NCBI GenBank assembly: GCA_007258455.2
Contig: VDFB02270651.1
Location: forward strand, 487,108,376-487,172,375
Length of the DNA stretch: 64,000 nt
From: Sequoia sempervirens
Taxonomy: Eukaryota; Streptophyta; Pinopsida; Cupressales; Cupressaceae
Reading direction: 5' to 3'
Position 1 is the stretch's first letter; every line of letters starts with the position of its first letter. The notes beneath the pieces were generated by a model. The model had not been told where the DNA came from. It was given only the letters and a program-made list of their open reading frames with translations, and searched no databases. The translations under genes were made by a program, and so were the position numbers. Below are positions 34,641 to 46,493 of this stretch, one piece after another.

Positions 34641-34801
34641 TATTTGTTTACATCAATTTTTTTTAATATAGTAGCATCTCATATGTCTTATTTGTTGCAT
34701 AATGACATATTTTTTTCATTCAATAGCCATGTACATTAATTTATATATATTACAGAAAAATGGTTATAATAATTATGTAATGTTTATGTTCATTCAACTA
34801 G

Positions 34802-34980
34802 GTAAGTATCATGTTAAATATATTAATGTATATATAAAGCCTCTTATCGATGAGTTACTAAAGTTATGGAATTCTGTCACTATGTATGATGTCTCTAGAC
34901 CAATAGGACAAAGACAATTTCAATTCCATGCAATGCTTGTATGGACAATTCATGATGCCCCAGGGCTAACACATTTTTGT
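34802..34980 (+). pseudogene. tnp2 core, second exon
   Basis: KYHVKYINVYIKPLIDELLKLW, then QFQFHAMLVWTIHDAPG, which matches the IDVYL.PL.DEL..LW ... A.L.WTI.D.P pattern of tnp2. An open stretch, joined to the neighbouring exons by GT/AG introns. Confidence 0.8.
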
Positions 34981-35119
34981 GGTATGTTATAACATTCAAC
35001 TGTACTTTAACAATATTTAATTTTATGAAGTAGATATCATGCATGTTTTTAAAATAATCTATTCATTATATATAATTATAAAAATTGGCATATTTAATCT
35101 AATTATATATGATCTTGCA

Positions 35120-35940
35120 GGTCTTCAAACAAAGGAAAAATTTGCACTTCCAATTTGTGGTCCAAAGATGAAATCTTGTCATTCAACAAGTTTAGGAAAG
35201 TAGGTGTTTGATGAGTATAGGCACTTCCTCCATAGAAATCATAAGTATCAAACTACTAAAAATCATATTTTCAATGGGAAAGAAGAGACTACATCAAAAC
35301 CATGAAGAATGACACCTCGCCTATGGAAGTTGGAATATAATAGAATTAATCATCAAGGTTATACATCGGATCAAATTGTTTATCTATCATATATGATATG
35401 TTTTGAATTTATATTTTTATATTGTGTTGTGTTTACTCATGTTGTAATTGACAATGATTGTCACTGTTAATTTGTTTCACTTATATGCTTTATGAAGGTT
35501 GTGAAGGCATTAATGGTTGGCTTCCACAAGGACTAAAAAGTTATCCTAGAAAATTTAGTAGGTTGCCCTACTAGGAGCAGCTACAAATTGTGCATTTGTT
35601 TGATACAATGCATATCAGAAAGAATATAACAAAAACGTTATGGAAAATATTGGATGGAAGACATGAAAAAGAAAAAAAATTCAAAATTTTTAGTGACATT
35701 TAGGAAGTGGATCATGCAATGAAAAATTTCATTCAATTAAATAGTGATGGAGACCAAATTAATATAAGTTCCCTTCCTTGGTTATTAATGGAGCAACAAA
35801 GCAATGCTATAAAAGAAATACAAAAAATTCGATTTCCCATAGAATAAATTGTTGTGAACATAAACAATATAATAACAAAGAAATGTGAATTTGGGTCAAG
35901 GATGAAAACACATAATTGGAATACCTTCATTAAGGTAATT
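35120..35940 (+). pseudogene. tnp2 C-terminal exons
   Basis: LQTKEKFALPICGPKMKS and the block around YRHFLHRNHKYQTTKNHIFNG match the HRRFLP.nH..R ... FNG part of tnp2. A second piece, 35490-35940, reads KILDGRHEKEKKFK and later WNTFIKYVLPLSLP, the end of tnp2 (H..MQ..LP.). Multiple stops. Confidence 0.7.
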
Positions 35941-36249
35941 ATTCCAGTATATTATATACACTTGTATAATGCATGTACTTTTTAGTGTACTATGTTTACT
36001 ACTTTTGGAAAAATAATGACAAGATCATTTTATAATTATTGTAGTATGTTCTACCTCTATCTCTCCCAAACAACTTTGACAACAATGTTAAGCAAGTTAT
36101 ATATGATATTTGAAAATACATGAGGTAAGTAGCGATATTTGTTCAATTTGTTGTATACATCTTATACTTGCCATTTATTTTACTTGTTATGTAATATATT
36201 ATATATTTTTGTTAAATATCATTAGTATAGTTGTTCCTTGAATCACATG

Positions 36250-36724
36250 TAGATGGTTGCCATTTAAAGGAATCCATAAAGAAGATATAAATTATTGGAA
36301 GAGAAAAATTCCTCATCTAATATGTGAAATGCAGAAGTGTCTACCTTTGACATTTTTCAATGCACAAGAACACTACCTCATACACCAAGCTCACCAAGTT
36401 GAGGAGATTGAATTGTGTAGACCAGTACACACAAGGTCAATGTGGATGGTTGAGAGGCACTTGAAATTTTTGAAGGCTTTGGTTAGACAAAGAGAACATC
36501 CTGAGGGTTCTATGGTGGAGGGATATATGGTATATCAGACCATGGTGTACATTAGTGAATATCTTTCTAAGTTTGCAGTAAAGATCCATGTAGATTGCAT
36601 TTGGTATCCCAACTCCATTAACAAATTCAAAGGGGAGTACCTGATGGGGAAAGGTAGATTGAGGAAAGTGAGAGGTACTTATAAGCTGGTCTTGGAGATT
36701 AATTGGAATACACTTTACATATGA
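36250..36724 (+). pseudogene. DUF4218 exon of the CACTA transposase
   Basis: An open frame of 155 codons. CEMQKCLPLTFFNAQEHYLI is followed by HTRSMWMVERHLKFLKALVR and REHPEGSMVEGYMVYQTMVY. The pattern FP..FFD...HL, RWM...ER.L..LK..VRN and PEGS..EGY is diagnostic for DUF4218, which accompanies tnp2. No stop in this exon. Confidence 0.82.
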
Positions 36725-36851
36725 CTTTTATGTATATTGTACTTATTTATTTTTAATCTTGAATATACATCAATTATAAATTAAGGTTGTATACTATGGT
36801 ATTTAACTAATTATATGTCGTTTGTGAATTTCAAATTTTTTTGATACAATT

Positions 36852-37918
36852 GGTCGAGAGTGGGATGCACTACATTTGTATGTCGCAAATAATCTTGATT
36901 GGATGACGGAATGGATTGAACAATGTCAACAATCTAGTCATGCATTAACATGGGAAGGTGTGGCTTCATTGGTTAAAGAAGCTCATCATAATGGAGATTT
37001 GAATGTTACACAAAGGGAAATTGATTTAGCATATGGTTTAAGAGATAAAAAGGTATGTATAAATATATTAATCACCCATATTATTTAATTATTTTCAATT
37101 ATATTGATGTATATATATGTTGAGATTGTTTTCTTTGCATAATTATCAACTGATGATATTGCAATAATTTTTACATGTTTGACATATTGTAGGTGAAACA
37201 CCACAATGATATGTGGTGCAATGGTCATAAATTTTGAATCAAATTGTTGGATGACATGACGAAAAATTGTGATTTTGGTATAACTATAGTCTTTCAGGTG
37301 ACTAATGTTTCATCTAGAAGCAACATATATCCAGAAGTCTCAAAAAATTGATACTATGGGATTTTGGATGATATACTTGAGTGTGACTTTAAGTCCTTTA
37401 GATTAATTTTTCTCGTTGTCCTATGGTACAAGATACAATTGAATGAAAATGATCTTGAGAGAACTGTTATTGAACATGATAATGGATTTACCATGGTTAA
37501 TAAAAAGTCGATCGAGTGAGCTGGAAATGAGCCCTATGTTCTTCCAAGCCAATGTGAGCAGGTATTTTACTAAGAGGTTCCAGGTAAGCCGGGTTGGTCA
37601 TTTCTTGTTAGAAATGATCCAAGAGGAAGGATGGTAAATTATAATGTGGTGGAAGAATAAGATATCAAAGAACTAGAAGATGATGCAGATGATGATCAAG
37701 ATCAATAGTTAGTTGATGATGTCCCTGATGAAGATGTTGAAGAGGAGGAACTAGATCATGATGATGTAGGAGTTAATGTTCATGAAGATAATATATGTGT
37801 GGATGATGACATTATCGAAACTGATATTGATGATGATGATGATGATATGACCAATCCGTACAATTTCGAATCTAGATCGGATGATACAAACAAAGAGTTG
37901 GATGAAGAAGATCAATGA
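36852..37918 (+). pseudogene. DUF4216 exons and acidic tail of the CACTA transposase
   Basis: 36876-37055 holds an open exon (EWIEQCQQ...LAYGLRDKK). From 37195 the sequence reads NCDFGITIV, YYGILDDILECDFKSFRL, FTMVNKKS and ASQ.EQVFY-like PSQCEQVFY, the landmarks of DUF4216. The tail to 37918 is very rich in Asp and Glu (DADDDQDQ, DDDDDMTNP), with in-frame stops. Donor and acceptor sites flank the first exon (AAAAAGGTATGT at 37050). Confidence 0.75.
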
Positions 37919-38649
37919 CACTGAAATGTATGGGTTATATGATTATATTATCTATTTGATATTATTTTTTTGATAGAATTATATTTGACTTATGTGGTTA
38001 TATAATTAATTCATGATTTTTTTAAATTTTTATGCCATTACATAATTAAATTAATGATGTACTTTTTAATGTTTGATAGGTCAAAAAATTAAAACATTTC
38101 AATAGTGATGTTAACAACCTTGAAATTAGCGTGTTTTATGTTTCATGTGATCATAAAAGATTAAAAAGTCAGTTGTAGAGGTGGTTGTTCAGTGGGTGAC
38201 ATGTAAAGTCCTTTAAAAGGAATAAAGTGATCATTGTAATGGTTGTTGATGGTTGAGGATTTAAAATACAAGCTCTTGACATTCAAAAATCTGTGTTTTT
38301 CTTCAAAATCTCTATATTTTTCCTATTATGTAGCACTTTACGGTCACATGTAGCCATATTTTGATGTGAAATCAATTCCAGGCCATGAATATATGTGTTA
38401 TCTTTGATTTGAATCTGATTTGAGGGATTAAGGCATTGATTTGAGTTAAAAAGCTTCAATTCTTTGCATATAGCCCAGTTACCTTATTTTTGAGGGTTTT
38501 GTAGTCCAAACATGATATAAAGAGGCTCTTACACTTTTTTTCATTACTGTATCTTGTGTAAGAGGCCCCGTAGATATTTTTGTAATTTTAGGATGCTTGA
38601 ATAGGGCATAAGATGAGAAATAAAGAAGGTATAGCTATTTTCCTCAAGA
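37919..38649. other. Stretch after the transposase, no gene
   Basis: Presumed 3' flank of the CACTA element. No CACTA end (TAGTG with repeats) was found, so the right boundary is unknown. Confidence 0.4.
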
Positions 38650-39649
38650 GTTTTCTGAAAAAAAGCATGTGAAATGAGAGGTACTTTCTGGACCGATACT
38701 TGTTTGCTCCTTCATTTTCTAAAAAAATGAGTTCAAGGCCAGAAGTATAAGTTAGAAAGTTATATTTTTTTTGGTTGAGTATAGCTAGAGTTGTAGAGCA
38801 AATTGTAAAGTTTGATGGTTTTAAGGAAAATGAAATTTAGGTTTTGAGTCATTCTATAGTAGGTTTTGAGTTCATGGGGATTTTATGTTTTATGATACTA
38901 CTGGCATTTGAATTGAAATGATTAATTCAAAATCATGTCTCCCCATTGTACATGCATATCTAAATTTTGAATAAGATAATCAAGGGTTGTCTCGTTCATC
39001 TCACTGTTGTGGTGTGTATGATTTTGGTTTTGGCTTTAATTCAAGGAATTAATTAAAATACTTGAATGGGATTGTAGGTGGATATGTTCTATCTAAGGAT
39101 TTGATAAGTAGTATTGGGTTATAATACATGTTGATGAAATTGTAAAGCAATGTTCTCAAGGATCTTATATGTTATGTGTTAAATCTATCATAAACCCTTA
39201 GATGTTTATGAACTTGACTCCCTCAATGGATATATGGCACTGATCTAAGTTGTACTAATTTGTATGGTTCAATATTTTATTTTTCTTTATTTAGCACTTG
39301 CTACAAATTGCAAATCAATGATTATTTTACAATGTGGAATGTGTTGTAGTTATCTCATGCTCCAAATAGTTGATATTATTGATGAAAAACAAATTCTATT
39401 CAGTATTATCCTATTATGTTGAGCTATTAAAAGAGATTATCTATTGTTGTTAATGTTTTCTATGATAATGGTGTAGATTTTGTAAATACATTAAGAGATC
39501 ACCCTCTTGGGTCTTGTGGAGCCCAAAGTGTAGGAGGTCTTTAAAATACTTGTTAGTTGGTCCAAGTCTTTTGAGCTTCCCTTGATTGGAATTGGAAATT
39601 TCATAAGTAGATTAGAAGACCAACCTGGTTACAGTAAAACCAACCAACA
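38650..39649 (-). repeat. Inverted copy of terminal-repeat part A
   Basis: The whole kilobase is the reverse complement of about 45308-46286, for example the region around TTTGAATTGAAATGATTAATTC and the one with CAAGGGTTGTCTCGTTCATC. It ends exactly at CCAACCAA, the reverse of the TGTTGGTTG start of part A. It abuts the telomere-like satellite there. An orphan LTR half. Confidence 0.82.
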
Positions 39650-41074
39650 CTACCCTTAATCCTTAACCCTTTATCTCTCTCTCACTATGTCCCTCTCTCC
39701 CCTCTATCCATAACCCTAAACTCTAAACTCTTAACCCTTAAACCCTCTACCCTCTACCCTCTATGCTCTATCCTCTACCCTCTCTCTCTCTCAAGACTCT
39801 CCCTCCTACCCCCTCTCCCTCTCTCAGGTATCTCTCTCTCTCACTCTCTCTATCTCTCTCCCCTCTACCCTTAACCCTAAACCTTAAACCCTTAAACTAA
39901 ATACCCTCTATCTCTCTCCCATTACCTCCCTCCCTCCCTCTCTATCAAGTCTCACCCTATTAGTGCCTCTCCTTCTCTTAGGTCTCTCTCTCTCTCACTC
40001 CTATCTTTTTCCCCTCTACCCTTAACCATCTACCTTCTACCCTGTAACATCTATCTCTCTCCCACTTCCTCCCTCTCTCTCTCATTGAATCCCTTTATCT
40101 CTCTCCCCTCTACCCATAACCCTAAACCATTAACCCTTAACCCCTAAACTCCAAACCCTTAAACCCTTTACCCTCTCTCTCTCTCAAGTATCTCCTTCCT
40201 ACCCTCTCTCCCTCTCTTAGGTCTCTCTCTATCTCTCACTCACTCCCTCTATGTGTCTCCCCTCTACCCTTAAACCCTAAACCCTTAACCCTTAAACCCT
40301 CTACCCTCTACCCTTAACCCTTTCTCCCTCTATCTATCTCCCACTCCCTCCCTCTCTCTCTCTATGAAGTCTCTCCATCCTAGCATCACTCCCTCTCTAA
40401 GGTCTCTCTCTCTCTCACCTTCCTCCCCTCTTCCCCTCTCTCTTCCCCCTCCTAATTCTCTCTCTCTCTCTCTCCTAAATCTCTCTACTCTACCCTTAAC
40501 CCTTAAATCCTTAAATCCTCTACCCTTTATCTCTCTCCCACTCCCTCCCTCTCTCTCTCTTTCGACTCTCCCTCCTACCCCATGTTCCTCTCTTAGGTCT
40601 CTGTCTCTCACTCACTCCCTCTATATCTCCCCTTTACCTTTAACCCTAAACCCTAAACTCTTAACCCTTAAACTCTAAACCCTTAAACCCTCTACTCCTC
40701 ACTTAACCTCTACCTCTATCTCTCTCCCACTCCCTCCCTCTCTCTCTCTCTCAAGACTCCCCTCCAACCTCTCCCTCTCTGTGTCTCTCTCTTCCTCACT
40801 CACTCCTCTATCTCTCTCTACCTTTTAACCCTAAACCTCCTAAACCATTAACCCTTAAACTTTAAACCCTTAAACCCTCTACCATCTACGCTTAATCCTC
40901 TACCCTATATCTCTCTCCCACTCCCTCCCTCTCTCTCTCAAGTCTCACCATCCTACCCCCTCTCACTCAATCTTATCTCCCTCCCATCTACCCTTAACCC
41001 TCTACCCTCTATCTCTCTCGCACTCCCTCCCTCTCTCTCTCATTGAATCCCTCTATCTCTCTCCCATCTACCTA
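39650..41074. repeat. Telomere-like CT-rich satellite, array 1
   Basis: Units of about 190 bp, with 100-130-bp variants, repeat. Each has a CTCTCTCCCACTCCCTCCCTC block (starts near 40070, 40340, 40537, 40726 and 40916), a CAAGTCTCTCCCTCCTACCC block, and then a cluster of CCCTAAACC, CCCTTAACC and CCCTCTACC words. CCCTAAA is the plant telomere repeat, so this is an interstitial, diverged telomere-like satellite. The plus strand is C-rich, and the minus strand has spaced GGG runs. Long ORFs here are artefacts. Confidence 0.9.
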
Positions 41075-43291
41075 TTGGTTCTTTTTACTATAACTAGGTT
41101 CATCTTCTAATTTACCTATTAAATTTCCAATTCCAATCAAGGGTAGCTTGAAGGACCTAGACCAATTGATGAGAATTTCAAAGACCTCCTACACTTTAGG
41201 CTCTACAAGACCCGAAAGGGTGATCCCTTAATGTGTTTACAACCTTTGCACCATTATCATAAATGACATTATGGTGCAGGAGCACCTAGGCTAAACTCCA
41301 GTTTGTTATGTTGCAATTTTGGCTTGTACCTGACCTTAGCCAAGTCAGGGTATCAGTGTGTTTGTTTTGGACCTTAGAAGGTCTTGGTTGAGTGTGGTGA
41401 GTTAATCATTAGGATTAATGTCATCTTAGATATCATTGTTGTTAAATGTTGTTTTTAGTTTTGGACAACTTATGTTGGAATGTAGGGTGTTAAATGTGTC
41501 ATAAACACATGGCCATTGTTAAAAGATGCCAAGGGATAGTTAAGGAGTTGTTGGTTCAAAATTAGGGAGTTGGAGATCCTAAAATGTAGGATGATGGAAA
41601 GAGTTGCAAGAATGTTGCAAAGTTGCATGGAAACATTGTTAGGTTGCATGCAACTTATTTGTCATTGGGAATCCCTAGAAATCAGGAGTAAGTGCTCAAT
41701 CAAATTCCCTTGAAAGATGGATAAGGCATCTATGTAAAGGTAATGACTCGTAGTGAGCAGTTAGTTTTTTTGTAATCAAAGTTTTGGTGTGAAGGAATAG
41801 AGAATTTGCTGTATTTTCTGTGTTTACTCGCGTACCTTGAGAAACAGAGATCTTGAAGGAACTGCACATGTTGATTTAGCACTGTGTTTATGTTCATTGG
41901 ATAGTGTAGAGCAATCTTCATCTTGTATTCAAGTTGCTTAGTGTAGATTTGTTGTTCCTAGTTCATAGATTAGAGTGTAGATTGTTAGTTTTGTCTGTTT
42001 TGAGCAGTGAGATTTAGAATGGCTCCCCCATAAACTCTGTCCACGGGATCTTCCTGAGACTAGTAGGATATGGAAGGGGAGCCACACACTTGTAAATATT
42101 TAACAGTAGGAAGCATAGAGAATGGAGCAAAGAGTTTTAAAATCAAACCCTAGGCGAGCTAGGACTGCCCGATTAGAGGTTTGAGAGGTAAAAGTTGAAG
42201 AACTTAGGCAGGGGTAGAAGGTACAGTACATAACCTATATAGTTTCAGGTAGGTCTTAGTCACATTTTTACATATTGAAAGGATTGTGGTTTTTCCAATC
42301 CATTTGAGTAAGAACAAGGTAAGAAACTAGTGAAACCCTAAGCATTAGGTCTATTAGCCCTACTTCTCCTTGATTGTAGGAATCTACTGTACGGAAGAGA
42401 CAGAGGCCTAAAACCCTATGAAAGATTTAAAGGTCCAAAAAGGGTGTCTATAAATAAAGTTTTTTTGATAGGTTGTTTAGTAGGTTTAAGCAAGAAAAGC
42501 CAAAAACTGACTGGTAAGGGCTAGTAGGAATTAGGCCTCTCCTAGGCAAATTCTTGAAAATGGGTGATTTGAAGATTGAACATGAATCAAGATGGACCTA
42601 TTTGGATGTGTGAAGCATGATGACAGTACCTCTATCTCCCCTACAAGTAGTTCAAGAAAGATGGTGAAGTTGGCACTTAGATCCTTCTAGGTGTTGAGAG
42701 GAAATTTGCAAATTCACATGGTGTTGGTCTTCCAAAGGTAAAGCACAAGTGGAGAACTCTTTGAGAAGAGTTGAAGCAAGAATTAGTTAATGATCTAAGT
42801 CTAAAACAGAGTCCTAGAGTTGTCAGGTTCTTGGTGGAAGACAAAGAGAAGTCTTCTAAGAGATAGTGCAAGCAACCTTTGGTTACATCATACACCACAT
42901 TAACAAAAAAAAAATCATTTAAATAGATCAACATAATAGGATAATACCTAATAGAATTGGTTGTTCATCAATAATATCAACTATTTGAAGCATGAGATAA
43001 CTAGAACACATTTTCACAGTATAAGATAGTCATTGATTTGGAATATGTAGTAAGCTATAGGTAAAGAAAAACAAATATTGAACCATAAGAATTAGTACAA
43101 CTCAGATCAGTGCCATATATCTATTAGGGGAGTCAAATTAATAAGCATTTGAGGGTTTATGATGAATTTAACACATAACATATAACATCCTTGAGAAATT
43201 TTCTTTACAATCTCCTCAACATGTATCCTAACCCAATACTACTTATCAAATCCTCATACAAAACATATCGACCTACAATCCCCATTTAAGA
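41075..43291 (-). repeat. Older terminal-repeat copy (part A), split and truncated
   Basis: 41075-41271 and 42903-43291 match 45308-45507 and about 45520-45890. The gap between them is an inserted 1.6-kb element. The copy follows the satellite directly, in the order satellite then part A. It is cut off at 43291 by the TGTTTT start of the large element, so that element inserted into it. Confidence 0.8.
41272..42897. mobile_element. Solo LTR (1.6 kb) nested in the older repeat
   Basis: Begins TGGTGCAGG and ends ACACCA, so the tips TGGTG/CACCA are perfect inverted repeats with TG...CA. It is flanked by CATTA at 41267-41271 and 42898-42902. Other copies of the host repeat lack it (empty site near 45507). 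No primer site, gag or pol is present. The best reading is a solo LTR. The only ORFs are short and unremarkable. Confidence 0.78.
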
Positions 43292-46200
43292 TGTTTTTAA
43301 TGCTTTGTGATACCAAAAGCAGAAGAATAGCTGCTTTATTTTGATCAAACCATGGCAGTAGATTTCATGCCCACCATTAAAGCTTACTTATGCACTACAC
43401 AAACGACTCTAATTGCATTTGATGCATATTCAAATATTAGCCATTGATCCTTCACCTTGGTTCAATCATCAAATGACTACCTTCAAAGAAAACTGACATA
43501 GTCTCCATCGTGGCAATAAGGGGCCCACCATACTACTCATTACCAAGGAGATCCATGTGGTGCCCACCCATGATATTGCAATGAATAAAGACCTCACAAA
43601 TTTTGATCATGCGATGGAAGGAAACCGTGGATCTCAACCATCAACAATCCTATTCGTTCAACACAATTTCCAACCTTGTTATTAACAATTGAGCACCATT
43701 CTACCGAGATTATAACATCTCCGTTGATTTAAAAAATGTGCATCTTATAACTACTTTAGTAACCCTCGGCATAATGTATTAAAGATGCATCAAAGTATTT
43801 ATCATTCCTTAAGCTTCACCGGATGAGACATGCAGAGCTCGCCCATGATAACGTGACCAACAAAGACAGTGTCATGGGGTCATCGTGGAATGGCGTGGAA
43901 TGACTGAGATCACATGACGATTTATCTACAACCATGCAAACTTGTTCATCTGCAAAATAAAAACATTTATTAGGGGAGAGGGCCTAGTAGTCATGTGGGG
44001 TCCAATAGTCACTCACTCAATCGTGATGATAATACCTAGTCTTACCACATATTTATACTATATATTGTAAATAAATAGTACAAATGTAAATAAAGAAAAA
44101 ACCAAATGTTCATAAAAAATGAACCCATACTTGAACACATGAGAACCTCTAAATGTTATATGAAAAAAACATAAATACATTCATGAAGAAGTCAAATAAG
44201 TATTTCTTTTGTTTCAAATAAAATATCATAACTCTCCACTATAAGTATATCATTTAAAAAATAAAATGTTCATTTAATAAAATAAGACACTCATTTAAAC
44301 AAGTATCGTTATTATAGTGAAAAAATATTGTTCTTATGTGTACAACAATTGGGTTAGCAATGTACAAGCATTGGATAATTTTATATTAATAGTTATTCCT
44401 ATCACAAATATAAAAGGTGAGCACAATAAATAACATTTATTTTCCCATTAAATGTGAAGGATTTTCAAAAAGTTTTAGTGTTCAACTATTGGTCCATTTT
44501 TGTTCAATATAAGTTGTATTTTAAATAATTATGTGTTTTTTTTATAACAAATAGATTTTTTTTGTTCGACTATTAGTCCATATGTGTTGAATATAAAAGG
44601 TAGAGATATCAAATATTTATGGTTATCAATAAGTATTTGGTCCACTTAGGTTTTATATCAATTTTAATTTAAATATAAATATGATATTCTACAAGCAACA
44701 AATGATATTTTTTTGTTCAACTATTGGGGGTTCCAAGATTAATTTTTGGTCAAACCTTTAAAAAGTAAAATTTTAGACACTTCTCAAAAGATCTGCTGAT
44801 GTGGTGAATTGCATAATGAGTCACACCTCCAAACCTTAGTTATAGGTAAATAAGAGACTAGTCTACATTTCAAAAAAAAATTGAACATTCTACGATATTC
44901 CAATCAATTGCTACATGTTGAGAAAGTTATCCTACATGACTACTGGGCCCTCTCCCCTAAAGGAATAAGGGGACATCACTAGGCTGACGACAAACAATGA
45001 CATAAGTTATTTTAATGAGGGAACATAGGACCAACAAAATACTTAGGAAAAATAAAGTAAGGCGAAGCAAATAAAACAATAAACCAAAAGGGGGCCTAGC
45101 CTAGATGACACGATGGGGCTTAAGTTGTTTTAAAACCTTCCCAAAAAGTAATGGCCAAATAGATCAAATCCAAGGTGTAAGATGAACACTAGGGTTTTAC
45201 ATGAAAATGAGGGTAAAACCCCAACTTAGGTTTTTCCCAAAAACCATAGATGACAAGAGACACAAGGAAGCATAAAATAGAACACAAAGAACAAAAATTT
45301 GAAGTTCCTGTTGGTTGTTTTAATTGTAACCAGGTTGGTCTTCTAATCTACCTATGGAATTACCAATTCCAATCAAGGGAAACTCAAAGGACCTGGACCA
45401 ACTAACGAGGATTTTAAAAAAACCTCCTACACTTTTGGCTCTACAAGACCCGAGAGGGTGATCCCTTAATGCATTTACAACCTCTACACCATTATCATAA
45501 ACAACATTAACAACAGTGGATAATCTCATTTAATAGCTCAACATAATAGGATAATACCGAATAGAATGGTTTTTCATCAATAATATCAACTATTTGGAGC
45601 ATGAGATAACTACAACACATTCCACAATATAAAATAGTCATTGATTTGTAATTTGTAGCAAGCTCTAGGTAAAAAAAACAAATACTGAACCATATAGAGT
45701 AGTACAACTTAGATCAATGCCATATATCCATTTGGGAAGTCAAATTCATAAACATCTAAGGGTTTATGACAAATTTAACACAACATATAAGATCCTTGAG
45801 AACATTGCTTTACAATTTCATCAACATGTATTCTAACCCAATACTACTTATCAAATCCTTATACAGAACATATCTACCTACAATCCCATTCAAGCATTTT
45901 AATTAATTCCTTGAATTAAAGCCAAAATAGAAATTATACACACCACAACAATGAGATGAACGAGACAACCCTTGATTATCTTATTCAAAATTAATTTATG
46001 CATGTACAATGGAGAGACATGAGTTTGAATTAATCATTTCAATTCAAATGCCAGTACTATCATAAAACACCAAATCCTCATTAATTTAAAATCTACTACA
46101 AAATGACTCAAAACCTAAACTGCATTTTCCTTAAAACCATCAAACTTTACAATTTTTCTCTGCAACTCTACCTAGACTCGACCAAAAAATATCTAACTTG

Positions 46201-46299
46201 CTAACCCATACTTTTGGCCTTGAAATCCTTCTTATAGAAAATGAAGGAGAAAACAAGCAATGGGCTAGAAAGTACATGTGTCACCAGCCAATTAAAACA
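43292..46299 (-). repeat. Left terminal repeat of the large element (parts B and A)
   Basis: Tips TGTTTT...AAAACA are perfect 6-bp inverted repeats. Part B (43292-45304) matches 61893-62934 directly. Part A (45308-46299) follows at once, without the satellite that separates the two parts in other copies. A 985-bp TIR element is inserted in part B. Length without it is about 2.0 kb. Confidence 0.7.
43973..44957. mobile_element. Non-autonomous TIR DNA transposon (MITE-like) in the terminal repeat
   Basis: The left end reads GGGGAGAGGGCCTAGTAGTC, and the right end read backwards is GGGGAGAGGGCCCAGTAGTC, continuing into CATGT. TA duplications flank it (43971-43972 and 44958-44959), and the other terminal repeat (near 62582) gives the empty site. 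Length 985 bp. It contains internal repeats of a GTTCAACTATTGGTCCA-like word near 44480, 44565 and 44725. No coding region. Confidence 0.87.
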
Positions 46300-46493
46300 C
46301 CTAATGATATTCTAAAAATCGTTACAATATCAATCACCCTAGAGAATCTTCTTGTTCATAGTGCCCGTTGAGAATGGTTGATGCAGCAACAAAACACCTC
46401 AAGAATCATGCACCTAGACTTCCACCAAAAACAAAACTAGAATCCATTGTAACTGCAACAAATTATTTTCCAACTGTTAGTAGCCCACTCCTT

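Larger units (their letters stand above)
33214..37918 (+). pseudogene. CACTA (En/Spm-type) transposase gene, decayed, with introns
   Basis: The domain order of plant CACTA transposases is complete: the transposase-associated zinc-binding domain, an acidic linker, the tnp2 core, DUF4218, DUF4216 and an acidic tail. The product would bind the element ends and cut out the element. Splice sites remain readable: one intron at about 33968-34080 (GTATGT...TTGTAG), a second at about 34640-34801 and a third at about 34981-35120. Each joins in frame across conserved sequence. Stops and one frameshift in a run of G near 33392 show that it is dead. A (TA)n microsatellite expands an early intron. Domain names are from memory of the families; the parts are given separately below. 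Confidence 0.8.

Noticed and set aside
40330..40678. Arg/Glu-rich minus ORF and Ser/Pro/Leu-rich plus ORF
   Set aside because: They are artefacts of the CT-rich satellite, whose units have few stops.
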